Assembly: GCF_000257665.1 (NCBI RefSeq) | Contig: NZ_AJKR01000001.1 | Span: forward strand, 108,270 to 172,269 | From: Candidatus Aquiluna sp. IMCC13023 | Lineage (GTDB): Bacteria > Actinomycetota > Actinomycetes > Actinomycetales > Microbacteriaceae | DNA length: 64,000 nt | Reading direction: 5' to 3' | Part shown: piece by piece, positions 63,712 through 64,000 of the stretch | How the letters are laid out: the number at the start of each line of letters is the position of its first letter | How positions within the stretch are numbered: the stretch's first letter is position 1 | Position numbers and translations under genes: made by a program | Notes under the pieces: model-generated | Databases searched by the model: none | Told to the model about the DNA's origin: nothing | The model's input: the letters and a program-made list of their open reading frames with translations, nothing else

Positions 63712-64000
63712 ATGAGCCTGCTTGACTCAATCAAGAATCTTTTCACACGCACCGGCAAAGCTGCTTCCAGCTCCGCTGCAACCGTCGCACACGAAGCTCG
63801 TGACGCCGCCAAAGAAGTAGCTGCAGAGGCATTGGCCGAGGTTGAAAAAGTCGCCACAAGGGTCGCGAAGACCGCCGCAACCGCCAAGAAGCCAGTAGCC
63901 AAGAAGCCAGTAGCTAAGACCACTGCTGCAAAGAAGCCAGCAGCTAAGACCACTGCTGCTAAGAAGCCAGCAGCTAAGACCACTGCTGCTAAGAAGCCAG
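63712..64000 (+). CDS. Lys/Ala-rich histone H1-like protein (partial)
   Basis: ATG 63712 with GGAGA 7 nt upstream; open to the window end (at least 96 residues). N-terminal MSLLDSIKNLFTRTGKAA, an Ala/Glu-rich helix, then repeating AAKKPAAKTT units. Likely DNA-binding, by analogy with histone H1-like tails. Cut by the window. Confidence 0.75.
   Translation, partial: MSLLDSIKNLFTRTGKAASSSAATVAHEARDAAKEVAAEALAEVEKVATRVAKTAATAKKPVAKKPVAKTTAAKKPAAKTTAAKKPAAKTTAAKKP
63901..64000 (+). repeat. 30-bp tandem repeat in the H1-like gene
   Basis: Three near-perfect units (63901-63930, 63931-63960, 63961-63990) and part of a fourth, each ending GACCACTGCTGCT and beginning AAGAAGCCAG. They encode AAKKPAAKTT. 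The first unit differs in two bases. Confidence 0.9.

Overview
The window looks like a contiguous piece of a chromosome from a small-genome, moderate-GC actinobacterium. The family set points to Microbacteriaceae, possibly a freshwater Luna-type lineage such as Rhodoluna or Aquiluna. The evidence is gene content and order: LpqE-like/carD/ispDF/cysS/rlmB, senX3-regX3 beside phoU and gpmA, a GlnR-type regulator next to ppk, the XPB helicase with its actinobacterial partner, and DUF3027/DUF2530/serC. Frequent GTG/TTG starts and several starts lying 6-7 nt after a -10-like hexamer (probable leaderless mRNAs) agree. The genus is an inference; no rRNA gene is present.

Layout. 0-12.7 kb: DUF429 protein, DUF4864-type lipoprotein, a tiny Lys-rich protein, tRNA-Lys, an ABC exporter with a LolA-like lipoprotein-carrier protein, a saccharopine-dehydrogenase-like enzyme with a structured leader, an orphan iron-type ABC ATPase, divergent glpK/glpD, an EamA exporter and an SDR-DUF2867 protein. 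12.7-27 kb is a phosphate-homeostasis district: pstSCAB, a Nudix-phosphatase fusion, ppk1, GlnR-like regulator, then (after FABP/YgfZ/FUSC/gpmA) phoU and senX3-regX3, with related GTTTAC repeats in front of pstS and senX3. 27-33.8 kb: carD, isoprenoid (ispDF), cysteinyl-tRNA (cysS) and 23S rRNA methylation (rlmB) genes, a decayed DUF4032 remnant, a UgpC-type ABC ATPase and a DsbA-like thioredoxin.

33.9-40.25 kb is a 6.2-kb integrative element in a tRNA-Thr gene, bounded by perfect 151-bp direct repeats. It carries a tyrosine integrase and only three other genes, all for exported proteins: two HExxH metallopeptidase-like proteins and a trypsin-like serine protease. One metallopeptidase and the serine protease share an almost identical ~96-residue module. 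This is the most distinctive part of the window.

40.3-64 kb: fatty acid desaturase, aspartase, DUF554, msrB, cspA, groEL with two CIRCE operators, a two-component system, the XPB helicase pair, cold-shock/DUF3027, DUF2530, serC, a DtxR/IdeR-type regulator, an NlpC/P60 peptidase, a structured terminator-ended RNA in front of an HNH nuclease gene, a membrane-protein/XRE pair with a palindromic operator-promoter, tRNA-Arg, a 1200-residue helicase-nuclease-like protein whose catalytic motifs look degenerate, FmdB zinc ribbon, 5-formyl-THF cyclo-ligase, a RimJ-type acetyltransferase, and a histone-H1-like Lys/Ala repeat protein cut by the window end.
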